Shown: positions 1-9,900 of the stretch, in pieces
How the letters are laid out: every line of letters starts with the position of its first letter
How positions within the stretch are numbered: the stretch's first letter is position 1
Assembly: GCF_011634895.1 (NCBI RefSeq)
Contig: NZ_SIRR01000003.1
Location: 706,205-770,204, forward strand
Source: Rheinheimera pleomorphica
GTDB taxonomy: Bacteria; Pseudomonadota; Gammaproteobacteria; Enterobacterales; Alteromonadaceae
Direction: 5' to 3'
Length of the DNA: 64,000 bases
The notes under the pieces: generated by a model
What the model was told of the DNA's origin: nothing
Seen by the model: the letters and a program-made list of their open reading frames with translations, nothing else
Database searches by the model: none
Made by a program: the position numbers and the translations under genes

Positions 1-291
1 AGTCTGATTAGGGTCGATGCTGAGTCGGAGTTTGATCAGTTTAATATGCTGCTGAATAAGCGCTGCCAATTGGCGTATATGAATGAGCATGTTGCCAGCT
101 GGCTGGCGCAGAATCATTTTTCCGCTATAACATTTTATCGCCAGCCACAGCCAATAGATAAAACCGCACTGACGCTGGCGCTGCATCCGAAATGGGCCGC
201 GCTTAAACCCCGGCTGGATGCCTTTATCCGCTCAGCGCATCGCAACGGCGTGATTGACCGCGCTTTGGCCCACCATATGAAAAAACGCTGA
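1..291 (+). CDS. Periplasmic solute-binding (SBP_bac_3-like) protein, C-terminal fragment
   Basis: The reading frame is open from the first base of the window, so this is the 3' end (about 96 codons) of a gene starting outside. The visible tail resembles the end of bacterial extracellular solute-binding family 3 proteins: a segment where a lysine/tryptophan-rich stretch is followed by a helix ending in NGVIDRAL, the usual 'tick-over' helix before the C-terminus. Two other full-length members of the same broad family lie at 36110-36910 and 36946-37746, and like them it has no permease genes beside it here. The ligand cannot be told. An internal ATG at 46 is almost certainly not the start because the homology-like sequence continues upstream of it. 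Confidence 0.6.
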   Translation, partial: SLIRVDAESEFDQFNMLLNKRCQLAYMNEHVASWLAQNHFSAITFYRQPQPIDKTALTLALHPKWAALKPRLDAFIRSAHRNGVIDRALAHHMKKR

Positions 292-365
292 TCATCGCAG
301 ATGTAACCCGGCCGCTTGTCATAAAACGGTCATGGCAGCGTCTTATTATCTGCCCGGTTATCAGG

Positions 366-2225
366 ATGATAGTCGTTTGCTTCGGATGGCTTTGGCCTGA
401 ACATTTTAGCCGGGTAGTTAATTTGGGACTCAGTGATTTTCACCGTCGTGAGCTGCAGCGTATTCTCGCTGGCAGGCTGCTTACACCGTTATTTCAGCCG
501 TTAGTATCACTAAGTGATGGCCACATTCTGGGATATGAGGCGCTGATCCGCGGGCCCTCTGACAGTGCGTTACATTCGCCTTTACTATTATTTAAAACCG
601 CCCAAACCTTTGATCTGCTGGAGCCGCTCGAGCTGCTGTGTCGGCAGTTAAGCATTCAGGCTTTTGCCGACAGTGGCGCACCTGGCCAGCTGTTTCTTAA
701 CGTTAACCCGATGTTGTTGCTCACTTCCGATCATCCGTCTGGCCTAACGAAAAGTTATATTCAGCAGGCCGGGCTGGCGCCGGAGCGGATTGTAATAGAG
801 CTGTCGGAGCAGTTTCAGGTAGAAGACACGGAATTATTTGTCAGCGCCGTTAAGCACTATCGTGAGTTTGGTTTTCAAATTGCCATTGATGATTTAGGCA
901 GTGGCTTTTCCGGCTTAAAACTGTGGTCAGAACTGCAGCCGGATATCGTTAAAATAGACCGCTATTTTGTCGACCAGTTACACCGTGACCCAATTAAAAA
1001 AGCCTTTGTAAAAAATATTATTGAGCTGGCTAAAAGCACAGGGTCATTAATCGTCGCCGAAGGCATTGAAACCAGTGAGGAATTGTTATTTTGTCGCGAG
1101 CTGGGGGCAGATATTGGCCAGGGCTATTTGCTGGGGCGGCCAGATAACGATTGTGCCGACGTACCTCTGGCGGCGTTGTCGTTATTGCGCACTGATAAAG
1201 CGCTGTCGTTGAATGAATCTTTAGAGCCTGTGGTCAGCAAAATTGCGGCAGTGGCGGCACAGACGCCGGCACAGCAAGTGGCCGCATTATTTGCGGCAGA
1301 CAAAAATCTGTCCTGCGTAGCGGTAGTGAACAAAGAGCAGCTACCTTTGGGCCTGGTAAGCCGTAGCATGATTAATGAGCGCTTTTCTCATCCGTTTGGC
1401 CGGGCACTCTATGAAAAAAAACCGATCCATCAGTGTATGGAGGTGGCCATTATGGTTGAGCGCAGCCTGACCATGGATGCGGTGAGCGGCGTGCTGACGG
1501 CTGAAATTCATGATGATGCCAGCCCATATTTTATCGTCACTGAACAGGGCCGTTATTATGGCCTGGGCTCGGTGCGTAAAGTATTACGTCAGCTTAGTGA
1601 ACATAAAATTCAACTGGCACGGTATGCCAACCCTTTAACAATGTTGCCTGGCAATGTGCCGATTAACCGTCACATCGATCAGCTGCTGGCTGAGAATAAA
1701 CATTTTACCATTGGCTATATCGATATTGATGGCTTTAAGCCCTACAACGATGTGTATGGTTACAGCAAGGGCGATCTGGTGATTGAATTGCTGGCGCAGA
1801 TCATTCAGGCGGAACTAAGCCAGGACGATTTTGTCGGTCATATCGGCGGCGATGATTTTATCGTGCTGTCCACCGATAGCACTGTCGTCGAAACCGCACA
1901 GCGTATTTGTCTGAACTTCAGTAAAAGGATGGCCCATTATTATTTACCCGAACATGTTGCCGCCGGAGGCTTTTATGCCACAGACCGCTTGGGTAGCCTG
2001 TGTTTTTACCCTTTACTGAGCTTATCTGTCGGCTTAGCCATGCCTGATACCACAGTGTGTAGTAATTATCATGATGTCGCCGCGCTCGCCTCTGATGCGA
2101 AGCAGCAAGCAAAGAAAACGGTTGGACCTGCTGTTTTTGTCAACAAGCGCCGGGTGCCAGAGCATCTGGCACGGCTGGCTACTTTGGTGTCTGAGGCAAC
2201 GCCAGAACGGCCGGTTTTTTTGTAA
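366..2225 (+). CDS. EAL-CBS-GGDEF cyclic-di-GMP phosphodiesterase/signalling protein
   Basis: A 619-residue cytoplasmic protein. The EAL domain (about residues 35-275) keeps the motifs expected of an active c-di-GMP phosphodiesterase: EALIR at 58-62, NVNP at 112-115, the IDDLGSG loop (Asp175, Asp176), Lys196 in VKIDR and Glu232 in AEGIET. Residues about 290-410 look like a CBS-domain pair, often a nucleotide-sensing module. The C-terminal GGDEF domain (about 415-600) carries GGDDF at 494-498 instead of GG[D/E]EF, with other core residues intact, so cyclase activity is uncertain; it may act as a GTP-binding regulator of the EAL domain. There is no transmembrane segment. The ATG at 366 is the first in frame, but the ribosome-binding site is weak, and a TTG near 424 is an alternative start. 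This domain order is common in marine gammaproteobacteria. Confidence 0.88.
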   Translation: MIVVCFGWLWPEHFSRVVNLGLSDFHRRELQRILAGRLLTPLFQPLVSLSDGHILGYEALIRGPSDSALHSPLLLFKTAQTFDLLEPLELLCRQLSIQAFADSGAPGQLFLNVNPMLLLTSDHPSGLTKSYIQQAGLAPERIVIELSEQFQVEDTELFVSAVKHYREFGFQIAIDDLGSGFSGLKLWSELQPDIVKIDRYFVDQLHRDPIKKAFVKNIIELAKSTGSLIVAEGIETSEELLFCRELGADIGQGYLLGRPDNDCADVPLAALSLLRTDKALSLNESLEPVVSKIAAVAAQTPAQQVAALFAADKNLSCVAVVNKEQLPLGLVSRSMINERFSHPFGRALYEKKPIHQCMEVAIMVERSLTMDAVSGVLTAEIHDDASPYFIVTEQGRYYGLGSVRKVLRQLSEHKIQLARYANPLTMLPGNVPINRHIDQLLAENKHFTIGYIDIDGFKPYNDVYGYSKGDLVIELLAQIIQAELSQDDFVGHIGGDDFIVLSTDSTVVETAQRICLNFSKRMAHYYLPEHVAAGGFYATDRLGSLCFYPLLSLSVGLAMPDTTVCSNYHDVAALASDAKQQAKKTVGPAVFVNKRRVPEHLARLATLVSEATPERPVFL

Positions 2226-2314
2226 AAAGCCGATAGCGGCCTGCCGGGTAATTATTCTGCGTTACGCTTATGATTTGTTTTTACAAGCGCGGGGTGATTG
2301 GCTAACATCTGGCC

Positions 2315-2968
2315 ATGATTGACGCAAGCGCCAACCAAGCCCACTTCTGGCAGGTGTCCAGAGAAAACCAGACTTATACCGAGCTGTGCAATGCTTTGTA
2401 TGAGCGTGAGCTGCTGCGCCTGTCGCAACTGAGCAGCGAACAGTTACTGCGCTTACCCAACAGGCTGGCCAGTCTGCCGTTTTATATTCGCCGCGCAGCC
2501 AGCAATATTTTGCAGCAGCGCAATATACTGGAACTGGACAGCCAGAATGCCTCCTGGTACCACAAACAGGCAGCTAACTGCCCGGCGCGTAAGCAACAGG
2601 CTGCGCCTATCGATGCGTTTTACCGCAAAAATGCTAAACCCGGTTTAATAGTGCCTTTGTATATTAATCAGCTGACACATGAGCAGATCGTATTGGACAG
2701 TGTCGATGAGGTTGACAGCGATAATCAGCGGCTGCACTGTAATGAGCACGGTTGGTTCAGTCTGTCAGGTACGCCGCTTGAGCTGGTAAACGCCGATAAG
2801 TTTTTACTCAAGCCGGTTAAAAGTATTATGACCGCTGCCTGTTGTGGCCATCAATGGCTTAATGGTGAGAAAAAAACACCCCGCTTGCTGAGTCTGCGCG
2901 AATTGCTGTTAGCCAGTCGGCTAAACTGGCAAAATTTTGCTAAACCTTTGCCAGCCTTGTTAGACTGA
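2315..2968 (+). CDS. Conserved hypothetical protein, 217 aa
   Basis: I do not recognise this family. The protein is 217 residues, soluble, without signal peptide or membrane segment. It begins with a leucine/arginine-rich helical part (residues about 15-75), then a basic stretch with two cysteines, a mixed alpha/beta centre with acidic patches (DSVDEVDSD) and a Cys-Cys-Gly-His stretch near residue 175. It sits between the EAL-GGDEF gene and ftsB, in the same orientation, with codon use like its neighbours, so it looks like a resident gene rather than recent acquisition. No function is assigned. Confidence 0.6.
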   Translation: MIDASANQAHFWQVSRENQTYTELCNALYERELLRLSQLSSEQLLRLPNRLASLPFYIRRAASNILQQRNILELDSQNASWYHKQAANCPARKQQAAPIDAFYRKNAKPGLIVPLYINQLTHEQIVLDSVDEVDSDNQRLHCNEHGWFSLSGTPLELVNADKFLLKPVKSIMTAACCGHQWLNGEKKTPRLLSLRELLLASRLNWQNFAKPLPALLD

Positions 2969-2984
2969 TGTTGGTTTTCCTGCT

Positions 2985-3012
2985 TTGCAATCGTCAGCCA
3001 AGGCTTCATAAT
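2985..3012 (+). promoter_or_regulatory. Candidate sigma-70 promoter upstream of ftsB
   Basis: TTGCAA at 2985-2990 and CATAAT at 3007-3012 are separated by 16 bases, about 30 bases before the ftsB start. It is the best -35/-10 pair in the short gap before the ftsB-ispD-ispF-truD-surE-pcm run. Seen by eye only. Confidence 0.35.
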
Positions 3013-3041
3013 AACCGCAGACTGTTTAATGAAACCCTTTT

Positions 3042-3335
3042 ATGCGATTACTTACTGTACTGTTAGTTATCTTACTGGCGCTGCTGCAATACCGGTTATG
3101 GTTTGGTCAGCACAGTATTGCCGACTATTTTCGTCAGCAGGAAGAGCTGCGTACCCAACAAGCCAGTAATCAGGAGCTGGAAAAGCGTAACCGCTTACTG
3201 CGCGCCGATGTCAAAGACTTGCAACAAGGCCTGGAAGCGATTGAAGAGCGCGCCCGCAACGAGCTGGGTTTAATACGTGAAGACGAAGTGTTTTTCCGCC
3301 TGTTTAGCCAAAGTGCCGCTAGCGGGGGGCAATAA
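3042..3335 (+). CDS. ftsB: Cell division protein FtsB
   Basis: FtsB is a bitopic inner-membrane protein that forms the FtsQLB complex linking early and late divisome proteins and activating septal peptidoglycan synthesis by FtsWI. This 97-residue protein has the family's length and layout: a short cytoplasmic start, one membrane segment (about residues 3-20), then a periplasmic coiled coil (about 28-72) rich in Glu/Gln/Leu heptads, followed by the conserved ERARNELGL stretch. The gene is immediately before ispD (one-base stop/start overlap), the usual gammaproteobacterial order. Confidence 0.95.
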   Translation: MRLLTVLLVILLALLQYRLWFGQHSIADYFRQQEELRTQQASNQELEKRNRLLRADVKDLQQGLEAIEERARNELGLIREDEVFFRLFSQSAASGGQ

Positions 3336-4030
3336 TGAACCGTAGCGACTGGCCGGCGATTGCCGCCGTAGTGCCAGCAGCTGGTGTTGGCAGCCGGATG
3401 CAGGCCAAGATACCGAAGCAGTACCTAACCTTGCATGGTAAAACCATACTTGAACATAGCGTGGCCCGGTTACAAGCAGTGCCGGCAGTGCGTGGCATTT
3501 GGCTGGCGCTGGCTGCAGATGATGGCTATTTTGCTGACACGGCGTTGTCGCACAGCGATATTATCCGCGTTAAGGGCGGCGCCGAGCGTATGCACTCTGT
3601 ACTTAATGCGCTGCAGTTTATCGATGAACACCAATATCCGTGGACCTTGGTGCACGATGCTGCGCGGCCACTGGTCAGTGAAGACGATATTGAAAAACTG
3701 CTTACGCAGTGCCTGACAGCTAATGAGGGCGGCATTCTGGCCTGCCGGGTGCGCGACACCATGAAGCGTGGCGAGCACAGCGTGGCCGAAACTGTCAGCC
3801 GTGAGCACTTATGGCATGCCTTAACGCCGCAGTTTTTTCCTACGGCAGTGCTTAAAGCGGCGTTAAAAGATGCCATCCAGGCCGGTGTGCAGGTAACTGA
3901 TGAAGCGTCTGCCATGGAGTGGGCCGGCCATAAAGTGTTGCTGGTGGAAGGGCGCAGCGACAATATTAAAATTACTCAGCCAGCCGATTTAGCGCTGGCG
4001 GCATTTTATCTGGAGCAGATAGTAAAATGA
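3335..4030 (+). CDS. ispD: 2-C-methyl-D-erythritol 4-phosphate cytidylyltransferase
   Basis: The third enzyme of the MEP isoprenoid pathway: it joins CTP and 2-C-methyl-D-erythritol 4-phosphate to give CDP-ME. The 231-residue length is typical. The N-terminal nucleotide-binding signature is clear ([11 protein letters not shown] near residues 13-23, then KIPKQYL), as are the [10 protein letters not shown] motif around residue 105 and the C-terminal ITQPADL motif that ends the family. It overlaps ftsB by one base and ispF by four bases (ATGA), so translation is probably coupled along the run. Confidence 0.96.
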   Translation: MNRSDWPAIAAVVPAAGVGSRMQAKIPKQYLTLHGKTILEHSVARLQAVPAVRGIWLALAADDGYFADTALSHSDIIRVKGGAERMHSVLNALQFIDEHQYPWTLVHDAARPLVSEDDIEKLLTQCLTANEGGILACRVRDTMKRGEHSVAETVSREHLWHALTPQFFPTAVLKAALKDAIQAGVQVTDEASAMEWAGHKVLLVEGRSDNIKITQPADLALAAFYLEQIVK

Positions 4031-4506
4031 AAATGCGGATTGGTCATGGTTTTGATGTACATGCCTTTGGCGGTCAGGGCCCGGTCACGCTGGGCGGGGT
4101 AAAGATTGACTATGCTCAGGGGTTAGTGGCGCACTCCGATGGCGATGTAGTGCTGCATGCGTTAGCGGATGCGCTGTTAGGCGCCATAGCGCTGGGCGAT
4201 ATTGGCCACCATTTTCCGGATACCGACGCTGCGTTTAAAGGCATTGATAGCCGCATTTTGCTGCGTAAAGTGTTTACCGATGTCAGCAGCGCCGGTTACC
4301 GGATTGGCAATGTCGATATTACCGTGATGGCGCAGGCGCCAAAGCTGGCGGCGCATATCAGCGCGATGCGAACTGCTATTGCGGCCGATCTGGCCTGCGA
4401 CATTAGCCAGGTAAATGTCAAAGCCACGACGACTGAAAAACTCGGTTTTGTCGGCCGCAAAGAAGGTATCGCCGCCGAAGCCGTCGTATTATTGGTTGGC
4501 GCATGA
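4027..4506 (+). CDS. ispF: 2-C-methyl-D-erythritol 2,4-cyclodiphosphate synthase
   Basis: Converts CDP-ME 2-phosphate to MEcPP with release of CMP in the MEP pathway, as a zinc-dependent homotrimer. The 159-residue length fits. The metal ligands are visible in GHGFDVHAF near the N-terminus (Asp and His), with the HSDGD motif around residue 36, the GDIGHHFPD loop around residue 57 and the [10 protein letters not shown](V)GRKEG active-site segment near residue 135. It overlaps both ispD and truD by four bases. Confidence 0.96.
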   Translation: MKMRIGHGFDVHAFGGQGPVTLGGVKIDYAQGLVAHSDGDVVLHALADALLGAIALGDIGHHFPDTDAAFKGIDSRILLRKVFTDVSSAGYRIGNVDITVMAQAPKLAAHISAMRTAIAADLACDISQVNVKATTTEKLGFVGRKEGIAAEAVVLLVGA

Positions 4507-5546
4507 GTCAGAGTTCTGCACTGCACTATTTATATGGCCAACCCGCTGCAACGGCTTTGCTGCGCCAGCAGGCCGAGGATTTTATTGTTGAAGAGCAGCT
4601 TAATTTCAGCCCCAGTGGTGCTGGTGAGCATGTGCTGCTGTATATCGAAAAAACCGGCCAGAACACCCAGTATGTAGCAAAACAGCTGGCAGAACTGACC
4701 GGCTTGCGGGCTCGGGATATCAGTTACGCCGGATTAAAAGACCGCCATGCAATAACGCGGCAGTGGTTTTGTTTTAAGTGGCCGATTAAGCTGGAGCTTA
4801 ACTGGCAGCAATGGCCTTTGCCGGGCTGCCGTATTCTGCAGGTACAGCGTCACTACCGTAAACTGCGCTTGGGCGCGTTAAAAGCCAACCATTTTAACAT
4901 TCGCTTGCGTAATGTGTCTGATGTCAGTGACGTCAGCCGGCGATTAGCGCTACTCAGCCAGGGCGTACCTAATTACTATGGTGAGCAGCGCTTTGGTATT
5001 AATGGTGGCAATTTAACGCTGGCGCAGCAGTTATTTAGCGGCCAGAGTATTGCTGATCGCAAATTGCGTGGCCTGGCCTTGTCTGCCGCCCGCTCTTTTG
5101 TTTTTAACCAGCAGTTGTCGGCGCGGATTGCTGCCGGTTTGTTTAATACTGTACTGGATGGCGATGTGCTGCAGCTTAATGGTAGTGGCTCGGTATTTCG
5201 CGCTCCCCAGGCCGATGCCGTGCTGCAACAGCGCTGTGATGCGCAGGATGTGCATATCACCGCCAGCCTGGCTGGTATGGGCGAGCCTATGGTAAGCGGT
5301 GCCGCTGCCGCCTTTGAGCAGCAAGTATTACAACAGCTGCCGGTGCTGGTGCAGGGGCTGGTTGATTATCGCTTAAAGGCTGAGCGGCGCGCGATACGTT
5401 TATTGCCACAGCAACTCACCATGCAGCAGCAGGGCGCGGATATCGATTTACGTTTTGCCCTGCCAGCAGGCTGCTTTGCCACCAGTGTGCTGCGAGAGTT
5501 GGTGAACTATCGCGATTGTGGCGGCAAAGTCACTGAATTGGAGTAG
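4503..5546 (+). CDS. truD: tRNA pseudouridine(13) synthase TruD
   Basis: Isomerises U13 of tRNA(Glu) (and a few others) to pseudouridine. The 347-residue protein has the TruD signature [15 protein letters not shown] (about residues 75-89) carrying the catalytic aspartate in GLKDR, the N-terminal segment with [18 protein letters not shown], and the [10 protein letters not shown] motif near residue 160 that precedes the TRUD insertion domain. It overlaps ispF by four bases and ends three bases before surE. Confidence 0.95.
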   Translation: MSQSSALHYLYGQPAATALLRQQAEDFIVEEQLNFSPSGAGEHVLLYIEKTGQNTQYVAKQLAELTGLRARDISYAGLKDRHAITRQWFCFKWPIKLELNWQQWPLPGCRILQVQRHYRKLRLGALKANHFNIRLRNVSDVSDVSRRLALLSQGVPNYYGEQRFGINGGNLTLAQQLFSGQSIADRKLRGLALSAARSFVFNQQLSARIAAGLFNTVLDGDVLQLNGSGSVFRAPQADAVLQQRCDAQDVHITASLAGMGEPMVSGAAAAFEQQVLQQLPVLVQGLVDYRLKAERRAIRLLPQQLTMQQQGADIDLRFALPAGCFATSVLRELVNYRDCGGKVTELE

Positions 5547-5549
5547 TGA

Positions 5550-6302
5550 ATGCGAATTCTATTGAGTAACGATGACGGTGTGCATGCCAAAGGTATGCAG
5601 GTATTGCAGCAGGCACTGAGCCAAATCGCTGAAGTAACCACTGTCGGGCCAGATCGTAATTGCAGCGGGGCCAGTAATTCACTTACGCTGATTAACCCGC
5701 TGCGGGTGCAACAGATGGAAAACGGCTTTATGGCAGTTAACGGCACGCCTACCGATTGTGTGCATCTTGCTATCAGCCAGTTGCTGGATTTTACCCCCGA
5801 CTTAGTGGTTGCCGGCATTAACCATGGCGCTAATTTAGGCGATGATGTGCTGTATTCCGGCACGGTGGCGGCGGCAACCGAAGGCCGGCATCTGGGCTTG
5901 CCGGCAATAGCCGTATCACTGGCCGGGCGTGATGAAGAGCACTTCGCTACCGCTGCTTATGTTACCGTGCAGGTAATTAAAAAGCTGAAATCCCAGCCTT
6001 TACCCGCTGATCAAATTTTAAACATCAATGTTCCGGCGCTGCCGATTGAGCAGCTAAAAGGTATTCAGGTGACCCGGCTGGGCCGGCGGCATAAGGCTGA
6101 AACCATGACCAGCGCCACCGATCCCTGGGGCCGTAAAATATACTGGTATGGCTCCTTAGGGCCGGAGCTTGATGCCGGCGAGGGCACCGACTTTTTTGCA
6201 GTGGCAAATGGTTATGCCTCTATTACGCCACTGCAAATTGATATGTCCGCCTATAAGAGCATGGACAGATTACAACAATGGTTAGAGGGGATTTGTTTGT
6301 AG
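5550..6302 (+). CDS. surE: 5'/3'-nucleotidase SurE
   Basis: A metal-dependent nucleoside monophosphatase linked to stationary-phase survival. It begins with the defining [13 protein letters not shown] motif (metal-binding Asp-Asp at residues 8-9) and has the [14 protein letters not shown] loop and the [19 protein letters not shown] segment typical of the family; 250 residues is the normal length. The surE-pcm order with nlpD-rpoS further downstream is the classical stationary-phase gene neighbourhood. The gene starts three bases after truD and is followed after one base by pcm. Confidence 0.95.
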   Translation: MRILLSNDDGVHAKGMQVLQQALSQIAEVTTVGPDRNCSGASNSLTLINPLRVQQMENGFMAVNGTPTDCVHLAISQLLDFTPDLVVAGINHGANLGDDVLYSGTVAAATEGRHLGLPAIAVSLAGRDEEHFATAAYVTVQVIKKLKSQPLPADQILNINVPALPIEQLKGIQVTRLGRRHKAETMTSATDPWGRKIYWYGSLGPELDAGEGTDFFAVANGYASITPLQIDMSAYKSMDRLQQWLEGICL

Positions 6303-6303
6303 T

Positions 6304-6942
6304 ATGGCTGTTGCAACCTCACGCAGCGCTGCGGTGCTGGCGCAAAAATTACACAGCGAAGGCATTACGCAGCCGCAGGTACTGGCGGCTATAGCCAATA
6401 CCCCCAGGCATTTGTTTGTTGAAGCGGTGCTGGCACATAAAGCTTATGAAAATACCGCCTTGCCGATTGGCCAAGGCCAGACTATTTCGCAGCCTTATAT
6501 CGTTGCCCGGATGACTGAACTGCTGCTACAGGATAAAGCCGCTGGAAAACTGCTGGAAATTGGCACCGGTTCTGGCTATCAAACCGCTATTCTGGCGCGG
6601 TTATTTCCACATGTCTGCAGTGTTGAGCGCATTAAAGCCTTGCAGTTTCAGGCTAAGCGCCGTCTGCAGCAGCTGGACTTGCACAATGTATCAATGAAAC
6701 ATGGCGATGGCTGGCAGGGCTGGCCAAGTAAGGCGCCCTTTGACAGCATTATTGTCACTGCGGCGCCCACCGAGGTGCCGGTAGCGCTGTTGCAACAGCT
6801 TAGCGAGGGCGGCCGCTTGGTTATTCCGGTGGGTGCCCAGGAGCAGGTGTTGCGGGTCTATCAGCGCAGTGGCGATGACTTTAGCTGCCGCGATATCGAA
6901 GCGGTGCGGTTTGTGCCATTAGTGCCGGGCGAACTGGCCTGA
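6304..6942 (+). CDS. pcm: Protein-L-isoaspartate O-methyltransferase
   Basis: Uses S-adenosylmethionine to methylate L-isoaspartyl residues in aged proteins, starting their repair. The 212-residue protein contains the substrate/active-site segment with [18 protein letters not shown] (about residues 52-69), the SAM-binding motif [15 protein letters not shown] (about 80-94) and the C-terminal [10 protein letters not shown]. It directly follows surE, in the common surE-pcm-nlpD-rpoS arrangement. Confidence 0.95.
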   Translation: MAVATSRSAAVLAQKLHSEGITQPQVLAAIANTPRHLFVEAVLAHKAYENTALPIGQGQTISQPYIVARMTELLLQDKAAGKLLEIGTGSGYQTAILARLFPHVCSVERIKALQFQAKRRLQQLDLHNVSMKHGDGWQGWPSKAPFDSIIVTAAPTEVPVALLQQLSEGGRLVIPVGAQEQVLRVYQRSGDDFSCRDIEAVRFVPLVPGELA

Positions 6943-6952
6943 GCAAGGAAAG

Positions 6953-7852
6953 GTGATGCAGTATATTCAATGGATTATTAAAGGGTTGGCGATGGGCGCT
7001 GCCGACGTGGTGCCCGGTGTATCTGGCGGCACACTGGCCTTTATTCTGGGTATTTATGAGCGGCTGCTGGCGGCGATCAGTAACTGTAACCTGGCTGCGC
7101 TGCATTTGTTGCTCCGCGGCCGCGTCAGGCAAGCCTGGCAGCAGATAGATGGCACTTTTCTGTTGTGTCTATTCGGTGGCGTCTTACTGAGTATCTTTTC
7201 GCTGGCCGGTGTTATTACCTATTTGCTGGTGCACCGGCCTATCCCATTGTGGGCACTGTTTTGTGCGCTGATTATCACCGCCTTGCCCCATCTGTGCGCC
7301 AGTGTACGCTGGAATGCCTGGCGTTTGTTGTTGTGCGCACTGGGTGTAGTGTTTGCTGTGCTGGTGGGCATGCTGACACCGCGTGAGCTGGAACCGCAGG
7401 CCTGGATGTTCTTTGTCGCCGGTGCAGTGGCGATTTGTGCGATGATTTTACCCGGCATTTCTGGCAGCTTTATTCTATTGATGTCTGGTATGTATGCGCC
7501 GGTGTTGCTGGCTGTAACACAGTTGCAATTGGGCATCTTGTCATTATTTATGCTGGGCTGCATTATTGGTTTGTTAAGTTTTTCGCGCTTGCTGAACTGG
7601 TTGCTTCGGCACTACCATGATGCCAGCCTGGCGCTATTGATTGGTGTGGTGATCGGCGCCCTGTACCGTATCTGGCCCTGGCAGGCCGGACAGCAGCTGT
7701 ATTTGCCCTGGCATTACGCCAGCGAAGTGGGCCCGGCCGATGGCCTGGTTGCAGCATTAAGTGCCCTGGCGGGTGTCGCGTTAATGCTGTTATTGCTGAA
7801 TATGGAAAAATGGCTGCAAGTGGCCAGCCAACCGGTATCGACGCCAGACTGA
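6953..7852 (+). CDS. DUF368 family polytopic membrane protein
   Basis: A 299-residue inner-membrane protein with about eight hydrophobic helices. It carries the two internally similar motifs of the DUF368 family: GAADVVPGVSGGTLAFILGIYERLL near the N-terminus and the related ILPGISGSFILLMSGMYAPVL around residue 165. DUF368 proteins (PopT-like) have been linked to polyprenyl-phosphate recycling across the membrane; that is family knowledge, not shown by this sequence. In Alteromonadales it often sits between pcm and nlpD, as here. Confidence 0.85.
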   Translation: MMQYIQWIIKGLAMGAADVVPGVSGGTLAFILGIYERLLAAISNCNLAALHLLLRGRVRQAWQQIDGTFLLCLFGGVLLSIFSLAGVITYLLVHRPIPLWALFCALIITALPHLCASVRWNAWRLLLCALGVVFAVLVGMLTPRELEPQAWMFFVAGAVAICAMILPGISGSFILLMSGMYAPVLLAVTQLQLGILSLFMLGCIIGLLSFSRLLNWLLRHYHDASLALLIGVVIGALYRIWPWQAGQQLYLPWHYASEVGPADGLVAALSALAGVALMLLLLNMEKWLQVASQPVSTPD

Positions 7853-7910
7853 AAAGGAGCCAGCTATCCGTTGTTCTGCTAAGCACACTGCAAAAACAGG
7901 GAGTCACTTA

Positions 7911-8777
7911 ATGCTGTGTCATGCCGGCAAGCTGGGGATATTACTCTTGCTGTTCGTGCTGCAGGGCTGTTCGTCGCGCACGGCACCGGCACCGGTCACC
8001 ACGCTGGAGCTTAGAGAGAATTTTTATCAGCAGCGCAACCGAGGTAGCTTAAATGCCAGCAGTTATAAAGTGCAGCGCGGCGATACCCTGTATGCCATTG
8101 CTTTTCGTGCCGGTAAAGATGTACGTGAACTGGCGGGCATTAACGGCATTGCCAGCCCTTACACCATTTACCCGGGCCAAACGTTAAAACTGAGCGGCAG
8201 TGTCAAAAAACCGGCCAGCAAGCGCGCTGTTGTCAGCAAAAAGGCGCCAACGCCAACACAAAATACAAATAAGAATAATTCAAGCCAAGTAAAATCAAAT
8301 AGTTCGGTAAAACCGGCTAAACCTGTTGCACCAAAAAATCAAAAGGGTTATGTTCAGACAGGTGTCAATAGCGATAAAAAAACCGCGAATCCTACCTTAA
8401 ATAGGGATTTAGTGCAATGGCAGTGGCCGGTTAAAGGTAAAATTATTTCCGGCTTCTCGCATCAGCAGCATGGTAATAAAGGGGTGGATATCGCCGGTCG
8501 CGAAGGCAACAGGGTTAATGCCGCCGCCAGTGGACAGGTGGTTTACGCCGGTAATGCGCTGCGTGGGTACGGCAACTTAGTGATTATTAAACACAATGAT
8601 GATTATCTAAGCGCTTATGCCCATAACCGCACATTGCTGGTAAAAGAAAAGCAGATGGTAACGGCAGGGCAGCAGATCGCAGAGTTGGGCAGTACTGATG
8701 CCACCGATCCGCGTCTGCATTTTGAAATTCGGTTTCGTGGCAGCTCCGTTGACCCGTTAAAATATTTACCAAAATAA
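7911..8777 (+). CDS. nlpD: Murein hydrolase activator NlpD (LysM-LytM lipoprotein)
   Basis: An outer-membrane lipoprotein that activates the amidase AmiC during daughter-cell separation. It has a lipoprotein signal peptide ending in LQGC (Cys about residue 20), a LysM peptidoglycan-binding domain (about 46-90; [17 protein letters not shown]), a low-complexity Lys/Pro/Asn linker and a C-terminal LytM/M23 domain (about 170-285). The first metal-ligand histidine expected before GVD is replaced by asparagine (NKGVD), as in activator-type rather than catalytic M23 domains. It is followed by rpoS, whose main promoter usually lies inside nlpD. Confidence 0.93.
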   Translation: MLCHAGKLGILLLLFVLQGCSSRTAPAPVTTLELRENFYQQRNRGSLNASSYKVQRGDTLYAIAFRAGKDVRELAGINGIASPYTIYPGQTLKLSGSVKKPASKRAVVSKKAPTPTQNTNKNNSSQVKSNSSVKPAKPVAPKNQKGYVQTGVNSDKKTANPTLNRDLVQWQWPVKGKIISGFSHQQHGNKGVDIAGREGNRVNAAASGQVVYAGNALRGYGNLVIIKHNDDYLSAYAHNRTLLVKEKQMVTAGQQIAELGSTDATDPRLHFEIRFRGSSVDPLKYLPK

Positions 8778-8860
8778 TAAGATCGAACATAAGTATTATC
8801 AGGAATGGATGCGATAGCGCTTGCAAAGCCCCAACACCCTGTAGACGTGGGAGAAAGGAT

Positions 8861-9850
8861 ATGGGACAAAAAAGTGACGATGAAGTAGTAGAGTATAAAG
8901 ACGACGATTTAACAGACGATGTACTGCTGGAAGATGACACTGAACCAGATGCGGCTGCATTGGCACAGGAAGACAGCATTGCTGATGATATTTTTGCCCG
9001 TGATGACAGCCACAAGGCGATGGACGCCACACAAATTTACCTTGGTGAAATCGGCTTTTCGCCGTTACTTTCTGCTGAAGAGGAAGTGTATTTTTCCCGT
9101 CTGGCGTTAAAAGGTGATCAGGCTGCGCGCAAGCGCATGATTGAAAGCAATTTACGTTTAGTGGTTAAAATTGCCCGCCGCTATATTAACCGCGGTTTAG
9201 CCTTGCTAGATCTGATTGAAGAGGGCAATCTGGGCCTGATCCGCGCAGTAGAAAAGTTTGACCCCGAGCGCGGCTTCCGCTTTTCTACCTATGCTACCTG
9301 GTGGATCCGTCAAACCATTGAACGGGCCATTATGAACCAAACCCGCACCATACGTTTACCTATTCATGTGGTGAAAGAGCTGAATATCTACCTGCGTGCG
9401 GCCCGTGAGTTGTCGCAGAAGCTGGACCATGAACCGACACCGGAAGAAATTGCCTTTTCGTTAGACAGGCCGGTAGAAGAAGTGCGTAAAATGCTGAAGT
9501 TAAATGAAAAAATAACTTCAGTGGATACCCCGGTTGCCGGCGCGTCAGAAAAGCAATTGCTGGATGTGATCGCCGATGAAAAGGAGCTGGGGCCGGAAAC
9601 TGAGCTGCAGGATGAAGATATCCGCCAGCATTTGGTGGTGTGGTTAAATGAACTAAACCCAAAACAACGCGAAGTGTTGGCACGGCGCTTTGGTTTGCTG
9701 GGCTATGAGCCATCGACCCTGGAAGATGTTGGCCATGAAATTGGCTTAACCCGGGAGCGGGTGCGGCAAATTCAGGTAGAGGCGCTACGCCGTCTGCGTG
9801 AAATTGTGACCCATCAGGGCCTGAATATTGAAACCCTGTTTCAGGAATAA
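8861..9850 (+). CDS. rpoS: RNA polymerase sigma factor RpoS
   Basis: The stationary-phase/general-stress sigma factor. The 329-residue protein shows region 1.2 ([21 protein letters not shown]), region 2 with the [18 protein letters not shown] and [12 protein letters not shown] motifs that bind core enzyme and the -10 element, region 3, and region 4 with [18 protein letters not shown] for -35 recognition. A GAGAAAGGAT ribosome-binding region precedes the ATG. The acidic first 50 residues are species-specific. The position after nlpD confirms rpoS rather than rpoD or rpoH. Confidence 0.96.
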   Translation: MGQKSDDEVVEYKDDDLTDDVLLEDDTEPDAAALAQEDSIADDIFARDDSHKAMDATQIYLGEIGFSPLLSAEEEVYFSRLALKGDQAARKRMIESNLRLVVKIARRYINRGLALLDLIEEGNLGLIRAVEKFDPERGFRFSTYATWWIRQTIERAIMNQTRTIRLPIHVVKELNIYLRAARELSQKLDHEPTPEEIAFSLDRPVEEVRKMLKLNEKITSVDTPVAGASEKQLLDVIADEKELGPETELQDEDIRQHLVVWLNELNPKQREVLARRFGLLGYEPSTLEDVGHEIGLTRERVRQIQVEALRRLREIVTHQGLNIETLFQE

Positions 9851-9869
9851 AGCTATTTAACCCCGGGTT

Positions 9870-9900
9870 CAGGGCGCTTCAGGCGCCCTGCCTGTTTTTA
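9870..9900. terminator. Bidirectional terminator between rpoS and gntR
   Basis: An 8-bp perfect stem (CAGGGCGC / GCGCCCTG, 9870-9877 and 9883-9890) with a five-base loop, then CCTGTTTTTA. It lies just after rpoS and overlaps the stop codon of the convergent gntR-type gene, so it probably serves both. Confidence 0.7.
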
